Shown here in pieces: positions 5,055 through 5,452 of a stretch of 5,452 nucleotides of DNA. How positions within the stretch are numbered: position 1 is the first letter of the stretch; every line of letters begins with the position of its first letter. This DNA comes from Acidobacteriota bacterium (GTDB taxonomy: Bacteria > Acidobacteriota > Blastocatellia > Pyrinomonadales > Pyrinomonadaceae): positions 1 to 5,452 of the forward strand of contig JACCVS010000716.1 of assembly GCA_013698055.1 (NCBI GenBank). Reading direction: 5' to 3'. The notes under the pieces are model-generated. The model was not told where the DNA came from. It searched no databases and saw only the letters and a program-made list of their open reading frames with translations. The position numbers and the translations under genes are program-made.

Positions 5055-5452
5055 ATGCGTTTAGATAAATTTACGTTGCGTGGCCAGGAGGCCATCCAAT
5101 CGGCCATCGAAGCGGCAGAGCGCAATCAGAATCAACAGGTCGAGCCGGAGCACGTGCTGTTCGCTATGCTCGAACAGCCGGAAGGGATCGTGCGCCCCGT
5201 GCTCGGCAAGCTCGGCGCTAACGTGCAGGTCGTGTTGAATGACGTGCAGGCGACAATTGCGCGCTTTCCCCGTGTGCAGGGCGGCCAGCAATATTTCAGT
5301 CCGCGCCTCAGTCAGGTTTTCACAACCGCCGAGAAGCAGGCCAAGGGGATGCAGGATGAGTACATCTCGACCGAGCATCTCCTGCTTGTCATCGCCGACG
5401 AGAAAGACGGGCATGCGGGCAAAATCCTGAGACAGCACGGCGTCAACCACGC
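5055..5452 (+). CDS. clpB: ATP-dependent disaggregase ClpB, N-terminal part, runs off the window
   Basis: The frame is open from the ATG at 5055 to the end of the window (132 full codons of a protein usually of about 860 residues). It begins MRLDKFTLRGQEAIQSAIEAA, the standard ClpB opening. Both repeats of the Clp N-domain are visible: QVEPEHVLFAMLEQPEG (about 28-44) with GANV, and YFSPRLSQVFTTAEKQAKG then DEYISTEHLLLVIAD (80-115). The EPEH and STEH motifs mark it as ClpB rather than ClpA or ClpC. ClpB is a cytoplasmic hexameric AAA+ machine that threads aggregated proteins through its pore with DnaK; the ATPase modules lie beyond the window. The start matches the family, but the 20 bases before it are pyrimidine-rich and contain no Shine-Dalgarno sequence. 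Association with hsp20 fits a heat-stress role. Confidence 0.95.
   Translation, partial: MRLDKFTLRGQEAIQSAIEAAERNQNQQVEPEHVLFAMLEQPEGIVRPVLGKLGANVQVVLNDVQATIARFPRVQGGQQYFSPRLSQVFTTAEKQAKGMQDEYISTEHLLLVIADEKDGHAGKILRQHGVNH

Noticed and set aside
5029..5056. Promoter-like TTGTCA, 16 bases, TATTAT just before clpB
   Set aside because: The predicted transcript would start after the clpB ATG, and the -35 match comes from the heptad repeat, so it cannot serve the annotated start.
5061..5450. Minus-strand frame of 129 codons opposite clpB
   Set aside because: The + strand encodes an unmistakable ClpB N-domain; the reverse reading has no domain.

Overview
The window looks like a chromosomal segment from an acidobacterium, possibly of the Blastocatellia/Pyrinomonas type. 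The basis is the first gene, a small exported protein with an 'IPFSFAIAGQIFPAGAYRI' core that I associate with Acidobacteriota, together with moderate GC content and generally strong purine-rich ribosome binding sites. This taxonomic call is an inference; no rRNA or other phylogenetic marker is present. All convincing genes lie on the + strand.

Layout: (1) 38-487, a small secreted protein, closed by a strong hairpin terminator at 549-595. (2) 755-1216, a second small secreted protein resembling DUF4431 proteins. (3) 1282-2607, a divergent Nramp-family metal-ion transporter whose metal-binding motifs differ from classical MntH. (4) 2716-4179, a mechanosensitive-channel (MscS-type) gene with a C-terminal cyclic-nucleotide-binding domain. 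It is cut in two by a single in-frame TAA at 3520-3522, while the frame stays open and homologous on both sides. (5) 4180-4418, a regulatory region with a near-consensus sigma70-type promoter, an imperfect HspR/HAIR-like dyad lying between its -35 and -10, and a leader that can fold into two mutually exclusive hairpins. (6) 4419-4958, a class A small heat-shock protein (Hsp20). (7) 4959-5054, a palindrome built of 7-bp repeats, ending in a T-tract. (8) 5055 to the window edge, the N-terminal domain of the disaggregase ClpB, with no recognisable Shine-Dalgarno sequence.

The right half is a proteostasis module. Hsp20 holds unfolding proteins in a form that ClpB (with DnaK) can later extract, so co-location and shared heat control make sense. 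The left half holds envelope and transport functions with no obvious joint pathway. I do not see a wholly new system. The items most worth a second look are the stop codon inside the channel gene, the hsp20 leader and operator, and the unusual hsp20-clpB junction.
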